Assembly (NCBI GenBank): GCA_030248195.1
Contig: JASAND010016527.1
Coordinates: forward strand, 1-64,000
Direction: 5' to 3'
From: Trissonchulus latispiculum
Lineage: Eukaryota; Nematoda; Enoplea; Enoplida; Ironidae
Length of the DNA: 64,000 bases
Shown here: in pieces, positions 9,107-21,400 of the stretch
Position numbering within the stretch: the first letter of the stretch is position 1
Layout: every line of letters starts with the position of its first letter
Notes under the pieces: model-generated
Database searches by the model: none
The model's input: the letters and a program-made list of their open reading frames with translations, nothing else
What the model was told of the DNA's origin: nothing
Program-made: the position numbers and the translations under genes

Positions 9107-10014
9107 AGGGCCTGATGTTAAATTTACACATTGGCTTAAAAATCTTTCAGCGTTGAGGTAATAGCTTTTAAGGTTGGCCTCCAGGTCTATCTTTACGGTA
9201 CATGATTAGAATATATAACTTTACAGCTTCTTCAGCACCAATTAATTCAATATTTGCGCTTCTACCAGGGTAATTAACTGAATTAAATTTAATCTGAGCG
9301 AAGAACTGAGATGAAACTTGTGAATGCAGCAGCTGCTACTGCCAATAATTTTATTCTCCAGCCTTGTTACTTTTTACACAATCGTCAATTTGAATTCTGC
9401 AAGTACAATGTCTGTGTAAGGATGCGACAAATGTGTGTTGAAAACTTAACCAAAGTAAATATGCTCTGCGAAATTATGTTATAGGTCCTTATTTTGTTTA
9501 CATTCATTACAGCCAGCCTGTAGGTACACTTGACTGACTGCACAATAGGGCACAATATGCACAAACATGTGTTAGCCAAACGCTCGCTGTCTAGCCAAAA
9601 CTTTGGGCCATTGATGGTTGGACTGGAAGTATAGATCGGGCATAGCCTTGCAAAGCAAAAATTTAGTCGAAACAATGGCGGGATGTGCCAGAAAACTCAG
9701 TTCTTGCTCTTATCTTTAACAGTAACAAAACATAGCTACGCCAAAGAAATTCAAAGATCTCAACTTACGATATATGTTCACACCACAGCGAAAAGGACTA
9801 CTTCCAACAACTTAAACACCAAACTATTAAACTGAAAGGCAGAAACTTGTTTTCAGTTTGTAGTTGTACAAGTTTTAAAAACCGTTCGTAGTGTTGTAAC
9901 AGATAACAGAAATATATAATATATAAACCATTACATACATATAGTCTGTAGAAGTGAACGAGGTTGAGTACAGGCAGTCGAACTAGATAGAGTCTTACCA
10001 AATCATGCATCGTA
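9107..10014. other. Nothing recognised
   Basis: AT-rich sequence with short open frames of no recognisable family and no clear repeat structure. Confidence 0.4.
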
Positions 10015-10485
10015 CTTAAGGTGCTGGTTTGCTTTCGGGTATTTTTGACTTGTACAGATTTAATCCTTTACGTAAATAGCTAAAACTTAAGGTGGTGGTA
10101 TCCTTTTGTGCCGTGCTTCTGTGGTGATTTTTTACGTACGTAGCCTTAGCACACCCACTGCTTGAGTTAGACCAAAAACCTTTTGAGTCATGATCCTTGG
10201 GTGGAGTACTTCTTGATCCACCCGTTACTTTTCTTTGATCCGCTCTGGATTTCTTCCGAAGTCCAATTTTAAAGCGGTGTGCGGGAAGGTAGCGCTGCAC
10301 ACCACTTTTTGAGTCACGGATCGATATTGAGCAGAAAGATTGCAAATTAATTAGATTGCAAATTAATTCGTCTTCATCATCCACTCATCAAAAACAATCC
10401 AAATTCCTTCTACTGCAAGAAATTTTTAAAATAAAAATTAAAAAATTGACCTGAATTTTACTCAATCTGAAAAAGACTTGTAATG
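10015..10485. mobile_element. MITE family 1 fragment (nested ends)
   Basis: Two family-1 ends lie here (CTTAAGGTGCTGG at 10015 and CTTAAGGTGGTGGTATCC at 10085). Positions 10085-10485 match the inverted stretch 17693-18030. An open frame on the minus strand at 10016-10384 is part of the repeat and not a gene. Confidence 0.6.
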
Positions 10486-10490
10486 GCTAG

Positions 10491-10538
10491 TCTGCTTCCC
10501 GTCCGCTCACCGAAGCTAAGCAGATTCTGGTACAAGTC
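10491..10538 (+). repeat. 5S rRNA-like fragment
   Basis: CCGTCCGCTCACCGAAGCTA and the following AGCAG resemble the internal promoter region of 5S rRNA, and the following GGTACAAGTC vaguely resembles the next 5S segment. It is far too short to be a functional gene. A 5S-derived SINE head or decayed 5S copy is likely. Confidence 0.4.
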
Positions 10539-10809
10539 ATAACCAATTTTCTAGCGTCAACTGCATTGTAATTTACGCAAAACTACTAACAATTAGACTT
10601 GTTAGAAGATTCTTACAAAAAATTTTCAAAAATTCGACTTAATTTTTGAATTTTTACACATATAAGATTCCAAGTACACTGCGTCCTGTCCGCTCACCCA
10701 AAATGGGCAGGTGCTAGAATAAAATATTGAGAAAAAATTTAGCTTAAATTTTTTTAATTTTCCAATTTTCAGGATTTCTTCTGATGATTTCTTCCGATAC
10801 AATCTATCT

Positions 10810-11940
10810 GTGTTGGGGAGTCAAAGTTGGCCCACAATCGATTTTGGCAAATTTTTTCCAATTTTTCAAAAAAATCAAAAATTACCAGAATTAAAGTTAA
10901 AAGTCTAGTTTTTCATGAGAATTACAAACAACATCCTGAACTGTGTTTTCATGCATAAACGAAAATTCTAGGTCAAGAATTGTTGCTCCAGTTTATGATT
11001 GAAGTTGGAACTTTTTTACAGTGTAAGTTTTTGCCTACTTCATCGGTCGCTCATGGTCGACCGCTGCAGGCTAAAATTTTTTCTTTACCTTCCGCGCATT
11101 TTCCATGTCACCAACTGCGTGCGATACAAATTTGAGCTAGACCGATAAAGTTTTTTGGAGTGTTGGGGAGTCAAGGTTGGCCCGCAATTGATTTTGGCAA
11201 ATTTTGGCCAATTTTTCAAAAAATTCAAAAATTACCGGAATTAAAGTCAAAAGTCTAGTTTTTCATGAGAATTACTAACAACACCCTGAACTGTTTTTTC
11301 ATGCTTAAACGAAAATTCTAGGTCAAGAATTGTTGCTCCAGTTCATGATTGAAGTTGGAACTTTTTTACAGTGTAAGTTTTTGCCTACTTCGTTGGTCGC
11401 TCATGGTCGACCGCTGCAGGATAAAATTTTTTCTTTACCTTCCGTGCATTTTCCATGTCACCAACTGCGTGCGATACAAATTTGAGCTAGACCGATAAAG
11501 TTTTGTTGGAGTGTTGGGGAGTCAAAGTTGGCCCACAATCGATTTTGGCAAATTTTGTCCAATTTTTCAAAAAAATCAAAAATTACCAGAATTAAAGTTA
11601 AAAGTCTAGTTTTTCATGAGAATTACAAACAACATCCTGAACTGTGTTTTCATGCTTAAACGAAAATTCTTGGTCAAGAATTGTTGCTCCAGTTCATGAT
11701 TGAAGTTGGAACTTTTTTACAGTGTAAGTGTTTGCCTACTTCATCGGTCGCTCATTTTCGACCGCTGCAGGATAAAATTTTTTCTTTACCTTCCGCGCAT
11801 TTTCCATGTCACCAACTGCGTGCGATACAAATTTGAGCTAGACCGATAAAGTTTTGTTGGAGTGTGGGGAGTCAAAGTTGGCCCAAAATCGATTTTGGCA
11901 AATTTTGGCCAATTTTTCAAAAAAATCAAAAATTACCACA
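10810..11940. repeat. 350-bp satellite, three full units and one partial
   Basis: Units begin GTGTTGGGGAGTCAA at 10810, 11160, 11511 and 11862. Each is 350-351 bp, and they differ by scattered substitutions. The last unit breaks off near 11940. No coding potential. Confidence 0.85.
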
Positions 11941-12424
11941 ATTATAAGTTTTGTTGTCTGTCAAGAGTATTCCGCTACACTGGTTTTTTATTTTAACATC
12001 TACGTATTTTTCACTGCATCTGCAACCTGTCTTCATACGGTACCCTTTTGATTTTGTTTCAGAATTGTTCGCTGTGGATCAACGCAGCTTAGCCTGATTT
12101 TAAGGTCGGCTCCATGGTTTCTCTGTTATCGTGAAGCCTGACAAAGAAGAAAACAATTCGAAGAAGATTTTAAATTTGTGTTTTTTGTATTTTATTGATT
12201 TGTATTTTGCTTAGGTAGGGTTCTGGTATTGTGCATAGATTAGGGTAGGCACATACAAAAAACGAAATTGACCAATTCCATCATATTCTTTAGCTCTGAA
12301 AGAAAACTCACTGATATTAGGATTGAGGGTCTAGTTATAATAATCACAATTACAACTCGGTATAGCGATTTCAGTACAACAACATGTTGACAATCATGCG
12401 TGGCGCTTAGACTTCAGTGTGCGT
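11941..12424. other. No gene recognised
   Basis: AT-rich sequence between the satellite and the hairpin repeats. It could contain non-coding exons of a transcript carrying the hairpins, but nothing here proves it. Confidence 0.3.
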
Positions 12425-12567
12425 AGCTATTGTATACAGTTCTGTTCTAGTAGCAGCTGTTTTGCCACTGGCTTTTAACAGACATTAAAGTCCAAAATTT
12501 AAGACCAAAAATATGTGGGCGAGAGGTAATGCCTCGTGCATATCTAGTCCTGAAAAGCCTGGTTGCT

Positions 12568-12644
12568 CCAGTATGCAGTGATTCTTTATACGGTTGCATG
12601 TAGCACGTCGGCTACTGTTTCCTGTGAAGACCCACTGATACTGG
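12568..12644 (+). ncRNA. Structured hairpin unit, copy 1 (candidate ncRNA)
   Basis: CCAGTATGCAGTG at the start pairs with CACTGATACTGG at the end, with one bulged G. An inner TCTTT/GAAGA pairing and a terminal GTAGC-6nt-GCTAC hairpin follow. The same 77-bp unit recurs at 12862 and 13639 within a longer repeat that also has an upstream block with TAGTCCAAAA. Changes among copies are partly compatible with pairing (UCUUU versus UCUUC opposite GAAGA). Clear C/D or H/ACA boxes were not found, so the RNA class is unknown. It could equally be a decaying repeat. Confidence 0.35.
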
Positions 12645-12861
12645 ATTGACTATCTAGGGTGCCTTGGTTTTATTTCAGTGTACCTGTACGTACCTAATTG
12701 CGGGTTGCTCAGTGAAATAAATCTTAGTTAAGCCTATAATGTGTGCACAAATTGCATACAGTTCTAGTACCATCCGTTTTACCACACGCTTTTGACAGAC
12801 ATTATAGTCCAAAAGTTAAGACGGTACATATCTGGTTCATGTCCTGAAAAGCCTGGTTGCT

Positions 12862-12938
12862 CCAGTATGCAGTGATTCTTTGTACGGTTGCATGTAGCAC
12901 GTCAGCTACTGCTACCAGTGAAGACCCACTGACACTGG
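12862..12938 (+). ncRNA. Structured hairpin unit, copy 2
   Basis: Same length and pairing plan as copy 1. The 3' strand reads CACTGACACTGG, which introduces one mismatch in the outer stem, while the terminal GTAGC/GCTAC hairpin is unchanged. Confidence 0.33.
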
Positions 12939-12960
12939 ATTGACTCTCTCGTGTGCCTTA

Positions 12961-13120
12961 GGGCCTTTTCAAGAAAGGGTAGGGTAGAGTAGAGTAGAGT
13001 TAAAAGTACCTGTTTTAACTCGCTTTAACTCCACTCAAGCTTGAGTTTTGCCCTTTTAACTCTTTCATGAAAATGATCGAGTTAATTTTAACTCTACTCT
13101 ATTCTTTCTTGAAATGGCCC
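12961..13120. mobile_element. Tourist-like MITE (PIF/Harbinger type)
   Basis: The ends read GGGCCTTTTCAAGAAAGGGTAG and, inverted, GGGCCATTTCAAGAAAGAATAG. They are flanked by TTA on both sides (12958-12960 and 13121-13123). GGGCC ends with a TTA/TAA duplication are typical of PIF/Harbinger MITEs. The interior is repeats of AGAGTAGAGTTAAAA-like words in both orientations. Confidence 0.75.
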
Positions 13121-13638
13121 TTAGTTTTATTTAAGTAGAGCACTCATGCCACACCCTTGAAGCTATCCCGAACGGAGTGCATATAAATCTCTGAATTCTA
13201 ACAATGTGTTGTAAAATGCGTATACAACGAAACAAGCTACAAATAAAGCTTGCCACTAAACTAATGAAACTTGATTCTATGATGCTGCAGCGGAGAACAT
13301 ATATTCAAGCAATGTTTAAGGTCATCTGGCAGTAAATTTGCCGTGACTGGGAGGCCATTTTTTGGTGTGCACCAGAGCTAAGTTAGCTGCACGATCTGCT
13401 GGGCATGGCGCAGTAAAATTGTTTAGGTCCAGGTCTCCTAGTAACTTAACTCCTAATTAACTTATCCGCACGGTGCACCAAGAGCTACAAAGTTCTCTGT
13501 AGCTATATATACACACGTAGTCAACAGGAAAATAAACAGTGAGTTGTATAGCAGACAGTATAGTCCAAAATGTAAGACCAAAAGTATGCGGGCTAGAGCT
13601 AGTATCTGGTTCATGTTGTCCTGAAAAGCCTGGTTACT

Positions 13639-13715
13639 CCAGTATGCAGTGATTCTTCATACGGTTGCATGTAGCACGTCAGCTACTGTTTCCTGTGAAG
13701 ACCCACTGGTACTGG
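13639..13715 (+). ncRNA. Structured hairpin unit, copy 3
   Basis: Same plan as copy 1, with a perfect TCTTC/GAAGA inner pairing and 3' strand CACTGGTACTGG. A fourth, strongly diverged copy begins near 13806. Confidence 0.33.
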
Positions 13716-14929
13716 ATTGACTGAATTGAACCTTAAAAGTGAATCACACGCTTAAGAACCAGAATTTGGTATGGTACAGAGATTGTTAATCCTGAAAGCC
13801 CGGCTACTGCAGTATACAGTGATGCTACGTCTTAGTTGTTACTTTCGTTACTGCTTATAGTTCATAACTGTAGCCATTAGAGAACCAGAACCTTATAAGT
13901 TACGGAACAGACAGCGATTTTAGCTCAGAAGAAAGCTGAGTTGATTTTAAGTTTAACTTGTCATTTGGATGAAATATTAAATTGTTGTGCTTTATAGTGG
14001 ATTGTCAGACTTACAGTATTAATAGGTAGCCTGTGGGTTCAGTTGAATTGTTACAAGATATTTGGTCAACTTTTTAATGGGAGGTGTCTCGGGTGCGGGG
14101 AAAAGTCACAGTTCGCAAGCAACAAAGTTAAGTCTCGCATATGACCTCCGAAGCAGTTCAACAATAAATTTAGGTAGCTAGTATTGGTTGAGTAGTCGGC
14201 TTGCATTTTAAATTTTTCTGTGAACATTCAGCTTTGGTAGGCTATTGGTTAAAGTTGAAGTGTTCCAGGATGGTTAGGTCGTTACGTATTAATTAGTTGT
14301 GTCGTCGTCTTACATTTTAAAAATTTACATGGGCATCCAGCTTTGTGGTATCCTTCACAGTGCTGCTGCACTTAAATATAGTCCAAATCGTCTAATGAAT
14401 AGACAAAACAATGTAATGCTGAAAATATTTTCAGTCAGCAGTCGACCATTGGCTGGGAAAAAAATAACCTTAATTAACATAGGCGCAGAGCAAGATTTCT
14501 GTTGCTCTAATCCTTCAACATGGCGGCTTCATGAAACCTTCCTGCTTAATGCAACAGTTGAGAATTAAATGAAATCTAGCATCAAGCTAGTGATTATTGC
14601 ATGATTATTTCTGAATATATGCTATAATGAATTAATAATATATATGTAAATATCGACTGCAAATGATATGGCATGGGCACACGTAGTTTTTGAAGCTTTT
14701 GCCAATCGAGCAAAAGCGCTAAAAGCAAAGCAGTAGGAGGAATAATTATACAGGAAAGGTTGACTGTTGATGTAGAAAAGTATATTAATAGGCTATTTTA
14801 TGTCCGAACGGTATAGGCTGTGGTTAATTTATACGGTCAAAACTCGGTAGACTGTCTGCTGCTGCACTTAAATATAGTCCAAATCGTCGATTTAGGCTGT
14901 TTTGAGACTTTCCCCGTGCTGTTTTTATA
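13716..14929. other. No gene recognised
   Basis: It includes the decayed fourth hairpin copy and two short blocks containing TTAAATATAGTCCAAATCGTC-like sequence, near 14370 and 14868. The frame at 14299-14568 has no recognisable family. Confidence 0.35.
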
Positions 14930-15150
14930 TATAGCGGTTTTTCCCGCCAAAATTTCAAATCGCCTGGAATCTCCCCAGTGGTGGGGAAGATTCCGGAATT
15001 ACGTTATCCCCAGTGAAACTTTCCAAAATTTATTTTTTAAATCCGTTAACGCCCAACGGAATTCCACTGGGGTGATTCCGGAATTTACCCCGTCCGTTAA
15101 CGGAATTTCCGTTATCCCCAGTTCGCTTTCCGGATTCCGTTCACGCCAGC
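14930..15150. repeat. Short-motif inverted repeat (CCGTTAACGG, TTATCCCCAGT)
   Basis: TTATCCCCAGT, ATTCCGGAATT and CCGTTAACGG recur in both orientations. This suggests a small TIR element of the short-motif kind. Its ends were not resolved. Confidence 0.45.
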
Positions 15151-15189
15151 CTGCTAGGCTTTTTGAAAGGCGCAATAATACTGACAGTG

Positions 15190-17692
15190 TAATTTTTAAG
15201 ACATTATGGTGCTTTTGCGAAAACATGGCCGGCAACTCCTAGTTGCCGGCTGTGGGGAATAACTCTTCTAACTAGCTTATTAATTTCAGAGCCGTAATTA
15301 AGGGGCTCTCTAACTCAGAATCAGAGGTTTGGGGTCCCACTCATATTCCCATGAAAACTACGAAAAATAACCCAAAAAAGTGACAAATAAAGATAATGTT
15401 TTGGCCATAAGGGCCGTGGCTTGACTGAAAAAATGGAATCAAAACGAGAAAAGAAAGAAAAGAGAAAGGTGGACACATCTCAAGACCTCCATCGCACAGG
15501 AGGGGTTTACATGAGCTGTCCTTGTAATTTTGGAATAATTCAAATCATAAAATAAAAGGTAAAATAAAACTGGCCCGGAGGCCCAACATGCTATGGAAAT
15601 AAAGAATGGCCTTGGGCCCAAAAATCGCTATAGAATAGGGGCTCACTGGCCCAAAATGCTTAATAAAAGATTGGCCATGAAGGCCCCAAAATACCAAGAA
15701 AAATAAGGCCCGAAGACCGAAAGTTGCAGAGTAGAAAAATTAGGCCAAAGGACCAAAAATCCTAATATCTTTTCCTAAATAAATATTCCTGAGGCATACG
15801 GCATACGAAACCCATATGGCTCCTCAATTTGTAGTGTTCGTGTGTTTTTTCTCAGCCCTTTTCTGGCCAGTGTGGGCCAGAAAAGCCCTAAATGTGTCCT
15901 ACGGGGAGTGTGTGTTACTATATTCCCGTACCACACCTGTGGTCCGAGAAGTAACACACACTGGGGGAAGGGGACTAAAAACCCGACCGCTCTCGGTCGC
16001 TGCTAAACGAACACTGGCAGAACTGAAATTTTGGGGACCGAGCTGACAGTTTTGCTGACAGCTCGGTGACAGGTCATTAGCGAACTGGAGGCGGAATTCT
16101 TCTTTTATTTTAGAGTAAAGCTTCTAGAAAGTTCTAGAACTTTCTAGAGGCTTGCTATCTTTTGCACAGGGGCTGCAGCGGCTGGTTGAGCCAGCTGGGC
16201 CATTAAGGGAGAAATTAATGAGATTTGGGAAATATTGCTCCCCAACAGACCCATGTTTGATGGATATGCTGAAATTCTGCAAAACTTTGCGAAATTTTGG
16301 TTAACATATAAACGTAACCAAAGGGGAAATACTGTGAATTTCGACTCTTATTTCCAACTTTTACGCAACCTATGTAAGTTCCAAAGACTTAAAATGGGAA
16401 TCTTAATATTCTACGTATTCGGTTAGACATATTTGACTAGTTTTCGTAATAATTTTAATTATGGGGAATTAATTAAGCCCCCTCCGAACTTTGCGTGTGT
16501 GTAAAGTTTGTAGCCTTATTTTCTTCTATTGAGGCGAACTTTTTGTTGTCCTACTCTTGTTGGACTAGGCCCAACAAAAGTTCACCTGAGGACAACCCTC
16601 AAGTACGTAGGAAAAGAAAGGGACAGCAGTACACCTGACTGCTATGTGGTCTGGGAGATAGACAACCTCTCAGACAAAGAATGGAAGACGGAAAAGTTAA
16701 CACAAAGGTTTTTTAGAAGTCCACTTTTAGGACTTTCCTTTTAAACAAAGTAAGATTACGAAACAAAAGCTAATCTTACTAAAACATTTTTGCCTACAAC
16801 TCATTCAATTTTGGGAGTTGAAGCATGGGGATTTCATTTTTGGAAATGGGAGAAAATTCTTTCATATGAGCCTAAGTTGCATCATCGACTAAAAATTTAT
16901 TTCTTACGTAATAATTAGCTAATTAACATAAAATAAGCTTAACTAACATTGATTAACACTACTAATAACAGATTATGACCTAGGAACATTGTAAAACACG
17001 AATTATTACAATTTAACGCACTACGTACTTATTATGCTTAATTTCTTACGTACGACATAATTATGTGATTATTTTTGCTAAACCATCTTCTAATATATGT
17101 TATTAAACAACAAAAAGTACTTTAAGACACTACTAACAAGGATTATTGTATTCTCTTCCACTAGAAATACTGAGTTCTTTCCGTGATAATTCTACATCCT
17201 GATTTTTATGCCAACACTGGAATTCCTGGACTTTTATGATTCTTTTTGAATTAATCTTAGCAATGGGAGGGAGAGTGACCGCACCCGGGTCACTGAGGGA
17301 AAGGACACCTGTCCTTTCAAGGAGGAGAATTTCAGGGATTGACCTTATTATTATTACTATTATAATCACCTCAAGTGTAACGTGTCATTATTTTGAGCTA
17401 AATAATCCTAACTAGGCTTTGTAGGAGACCTTTTTAAAGTGTTAATAATAAAATAAACTTAAGCTTTTCCTCTCATAATGACTATTGGATGCTTAATTTG
17501 GACTGGCAACTCTGATTTTAGCAGATATACAATTACAATTAATTATGGCTTGGACATAGTATCATAACAAATAGTTAATAATGGCAAGATCTTTAGGCTC
17601 CATTTTCTGTAGAAACTTCTTTCGGGATGATGACCGGCTTGAAACTGACTTTTAACCACTTTTGAATACAAGATTTAAGTTATTCCATTACA
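15190..17692 (+). repeat. Long ORF-less repeat family H, copy 1 (contains heat-shock element)
   Basis: This matches 23490-26465 in the same orientation through a series of conserved blocks. They are a GCCGGCAACT/AGTTGCCGGC hairpin at 15226-15250, ACCTCCATCG..AGGAGGGGTTTACATGAG, a hairpin around 15920-15950, a GACAGCTCGGTGACAG tract, the heat-shock element, and TTATTCCATTACACAT at the far end. No protein frame is conserved between the copies. It could be a non-autonomous retroelement or a large non-coding transposon. Confidence 0.6.
16122..16149. promoter_or_regulatory. Ideal heat-shock element
   Basis: TTC and GAA triplets alternate at exact 5-bp spacing: TTC 16122, GAA 16127, TTC 16132, GAA 16137, TTC 16142, then GAG 16147. 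Heat-shock factor trimers bind three or more such pentamers. The following CTATCTTTTGCAC is conserved in copy 2. Confidence 0.7.
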
Positions 17693-18445
17693 CATTACAA
17701 GTCTTTTACAGATTGAGTAAAATTCAGGTCAATTTTTTAATTTTTATTTTTAAAATTTCTTGCAATAGAAGGAAATTGGATTGTTTTTGATGAGTGGATC
17801 ATGAAGACGAATTAATTTGCAATCTTTCTGCTGAATATCGATCCGTAACTCAAAAAATGGTGTGCAGCGCTACCTTCCCGCACACCACTTTAAAATTGAA
17901 CTTCGGAAGAAATCCAGAGCGGATCAAAGAAAAGTAAGGGGTGGATCAAGAAGTACTCCACCCAAGGACCATGACTCAAAAGGTTTTGCGTCTGACTCAA
18001 GCAGTGGGTGTGCCAAGGCTACGTACGTTGATTTTTTGCTATAACTTTCGCAATTTTGGTAGTTGGAAAGAGCTTTATACATTGTTTTGAAACGCTATAA
18101 CTTTCGCAATTTTGGGAGTTGGAAAGAGCTTTATACAGCTTTAAAGCTTTATACAATTTTAAAGTTTTATACAGTTTTATAAAGCTTTAAACAGTTTTAA
18201 AGCTTATTGTCTCTACATTCACATGAGCTTACACAACTGGCAAAATTAGCAAAAAATAGCAGAAACGTTTTGACATGCTGACTTCTAACAGGATGAATAT
18301 AGACCAAACATTATTCAACATCGATTTCTCAAAACTGTAAAATCGGCCGAAAGTTGTTTTTGTGTTATGATATGAAGGGTATATGGGCCGAGGGACGTTA
18401 TTTGGATTTGGCTCAGCAGGCCTTAATGGTCGAGAAAATCGGCCA
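17693..18445. mobile_element. MITE family 1 fragments
   Basis: Positions 17693-18030 are the inverted match of 10085-10485. Positions 18030-18445 match parts of 29700-30410 in inverted orientation, including ATCGATTTCTCAAAACTGTA. A word containing CTATAACTTTCGCAATTTTG is duplicated at 18040 and 18093. Confidence 0.6.
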
Positions 18446-21400
18446 AATGCACGGTAACAAGAAATGTCGCATAAAGAACTGAATGTGCAAACTCCCTAAC
18501 GTGACTCACTGATGTCTTCTTAACTCTGCCGGAGGGTACTCCAGGACACGTTTTAATTTACTCGAGGATATGTTTTAATTTATCTATTATCTGTTCAAAC
18601 TTTAACCAACGTTATGTTTCACAAAATTTCAGATATCGTTTTACCTTTAGGCTATAGTCCGGAGGCATTTCACCATGCCTTATTTGTTCCGGTTCCGGTT
18701 TCGGTCAATGGTTGCTCGTCGACAGTGATCGTGCTCAGGGAAGTCAAGGCTGGACGGCCAACCATTTGACCTAGTAGGATTGCCGACGTTCCTTAATTGA
18801 CGTCGAATACGGACGCCAGTTACCCGGGCGAGAGCTTGGCGAGCGGTTGCCGTGATTTCTGCCCGCCTCAAATTGATCGGGCTTTGTAATTTTATGTACT
18901 GTTTGCCCCTGCGCCTATCTTTTGTATTTGTTGTTTTTGCTGATGTTCATTTCAATTTTGTTTTTCTGTACTGATTCCCCTCCATGTGTAATGAAGCGAG
19001 TAAAATTGAGATTGACTTTCTTAGGCTATCTGCTCTTTAGATTCTCCAGGGGCAAACTCGCTAGATTACAACGGAAGGTCAGCGCGTCTACTGAGAATTA
19101 GCAGACTTACCGAATCTCTGAAAGGTGATGTGTCCAAAATCAGAGATTCCTATGGCCAACCTAATTAGGGAAATGGTCGTGAGTTCGTTTAGGTAGGGGT
19201 CGTTTGGATGATCGCAACAGGATCTTGTTCAGCAATGAGATCGCAACAGGATCTGTTCAGCAATGAGATCGCAACAGGATCTTGTTCAGCAATGAGATCA
19301 CAACAGGATCTGTTCAGCAATGAGATCGCAACAGGATCTGTGTCAGCAAAACTGTCCCTATCTAAGTCTAGTTGAATACTCAACAATTTATTAGTTAATA
19401 ACAGGCTCCGATACAATCTGAGAATAACAACAATGATAGGATAATTTAACAGGGACACTAGACAGGTACTGTTCAGCGTGCGTACTAACAATATACAATG
19501 AAGTTACAGAGTACCAGGGTTGCCAACTCTTCTCTAACTTGATATTTTAAATTGACCGATAGTAATGAAAGATTAGTTAATTTTACCGATACGTTAATTC
19601 TTTCTTTCTTCCTCTTGTTCTATGTATTACTAACCAAGCTTAACTCTTCTTTCTAAATTACTGAGGGTCCCTCTTCTTCAGGTAAAGATTATAGGGTACA
19701 GTCAGGTATTGTGCGTATGTGTGCGTAGGTGTATATTAACTCAGCTTCCTTATCCGTCTAATCACAAATCAAACTACAAACAATTAATTAATAATTAGTT
19801 AAATTCAAGTTGATATACAATTCTGTTCCGGGAATGGGTGAGCGGACTTAGATCTGCTATTAAATATTCGCATGGAACCGCACAAATCTAAGGCGGCTAT
19901 CGGACGGTGGAGAGTACACGTACAGGGGTCGGTCTAGGCGGGGAGTTACCAGGAGATGCCCGAAGTATAATTAATGAAAATTAAGATGATAATTTAATGG
20001 ATTCTCTTCGTTAGATCAGCGATATCTTCTCTTCTATTGGCCTTAAGCCAGAGACAAAAGGGTGGCGATGGCCTCCAGGGAAACAGTGACAACGACAACA
20101 ATTTGAGACATTTTAATGGATTTCTTTGAAAGATCAAAAGTAGAAACAATTCAAATAGCTTTCCGATTAGTTCCTTGAACAAGTTCAAAACTGCAGGTTA
20201 AACCAACAAATGATCAGGTTCCGGTCGACAATGTCTCTGCCTTAAACTCTCAACCAATATGCTCCAGACTTCAATGTACCTTCTGATTCTCTGAACTGGT
20301 ACAAATTCAATGACTCAATTAATCCAATATGATCCAAACAACTATCTAATCTAGGTCCGTTCCGTATCAATATGAACTGTCTTCAGACTAATCCTTACAG
20401 TGACCACAGGAATAAGGCTCCGACTGATGTGAATCTGGGCAGGACACTTCCGTAGTGAACCTGAATCAAATGGGTTAAAATCCATTAATACAGGATACAA
20501 GTGCGGGAATCAAACCCAACAACTATTACTCACTTTAGGTGGCTTTCTGAGATTAAATTTGGAACTTTGCTAATTTTTGAGTAATGTTCGGCCTAAACGA
20601 CTAGAAACGGTATAGTTTTAGGGCCGTTTGGCGACTAGGCTAAGATCAGTTGCGCGTTACTTGTTTAGTATGAACAAAATTCAACTGAATACCGATTTTG
20701 GACGATTTTCTGCCTTGTGGTGCAGAAAATCGCCAATACAACACGATTCTTTCGCAGATATTCAGTTTACTTTAATTAGACTTAAAATGAGAACTTTAGG
20801 CATTTAGGGAACAGGAAAGCACCCGTTTCCTGCACAAAATTGACATTAATCACAAAACATTCGTTTCTTAAAATTACTACTTTTCTAGGATTCATTAGAA
20901 GATGGTTCAAAGAGATTCATGCTTCTTACGTACTAATTGGCATTATGCATTGCCTAACTACTATTTGTATATTTTCAGGTATTAATTTGGATGCTTACGT
21001 ACTGCTATTCTCAATGTGTGCCATTCGATTCCATCATTAGTTTCAGATATTGCTAGTGCAGAGATTAGGACTAAGTATCTCTGAACAAACAATTTAGACT
21101 CAGGAATAAACTTGTATAAAGTACGCCTTAGAAAGCGTGACTCCCGACAAGCGAATTCCTGGAAATTTCGAAGATTGCAACGGCTCTTAGGGTGTGCGCA
21201 TGCCAAGACACCTAACGTCGGATTGCCCTTGCCTACAACAAAAAGGAACGAAATACGAATTTACTTTTTACACACGAGTTTATTAACTGAATTTGACAAG
21301 AACACAACTATATACTGCAGGGGATTACCAGCACTTAAATATAATTTCAAATAAGACACGAAGGTACCAGAACAATAAATTTTTCCAAGAAACTACAAAT

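Noticed and set aside
10016..10384. 122-codon frame on the minus strand and its relative at 17862-18044
   Set aside because: Both copies lie in a MITE family, and the shorter relative shows the frame is not maintained.
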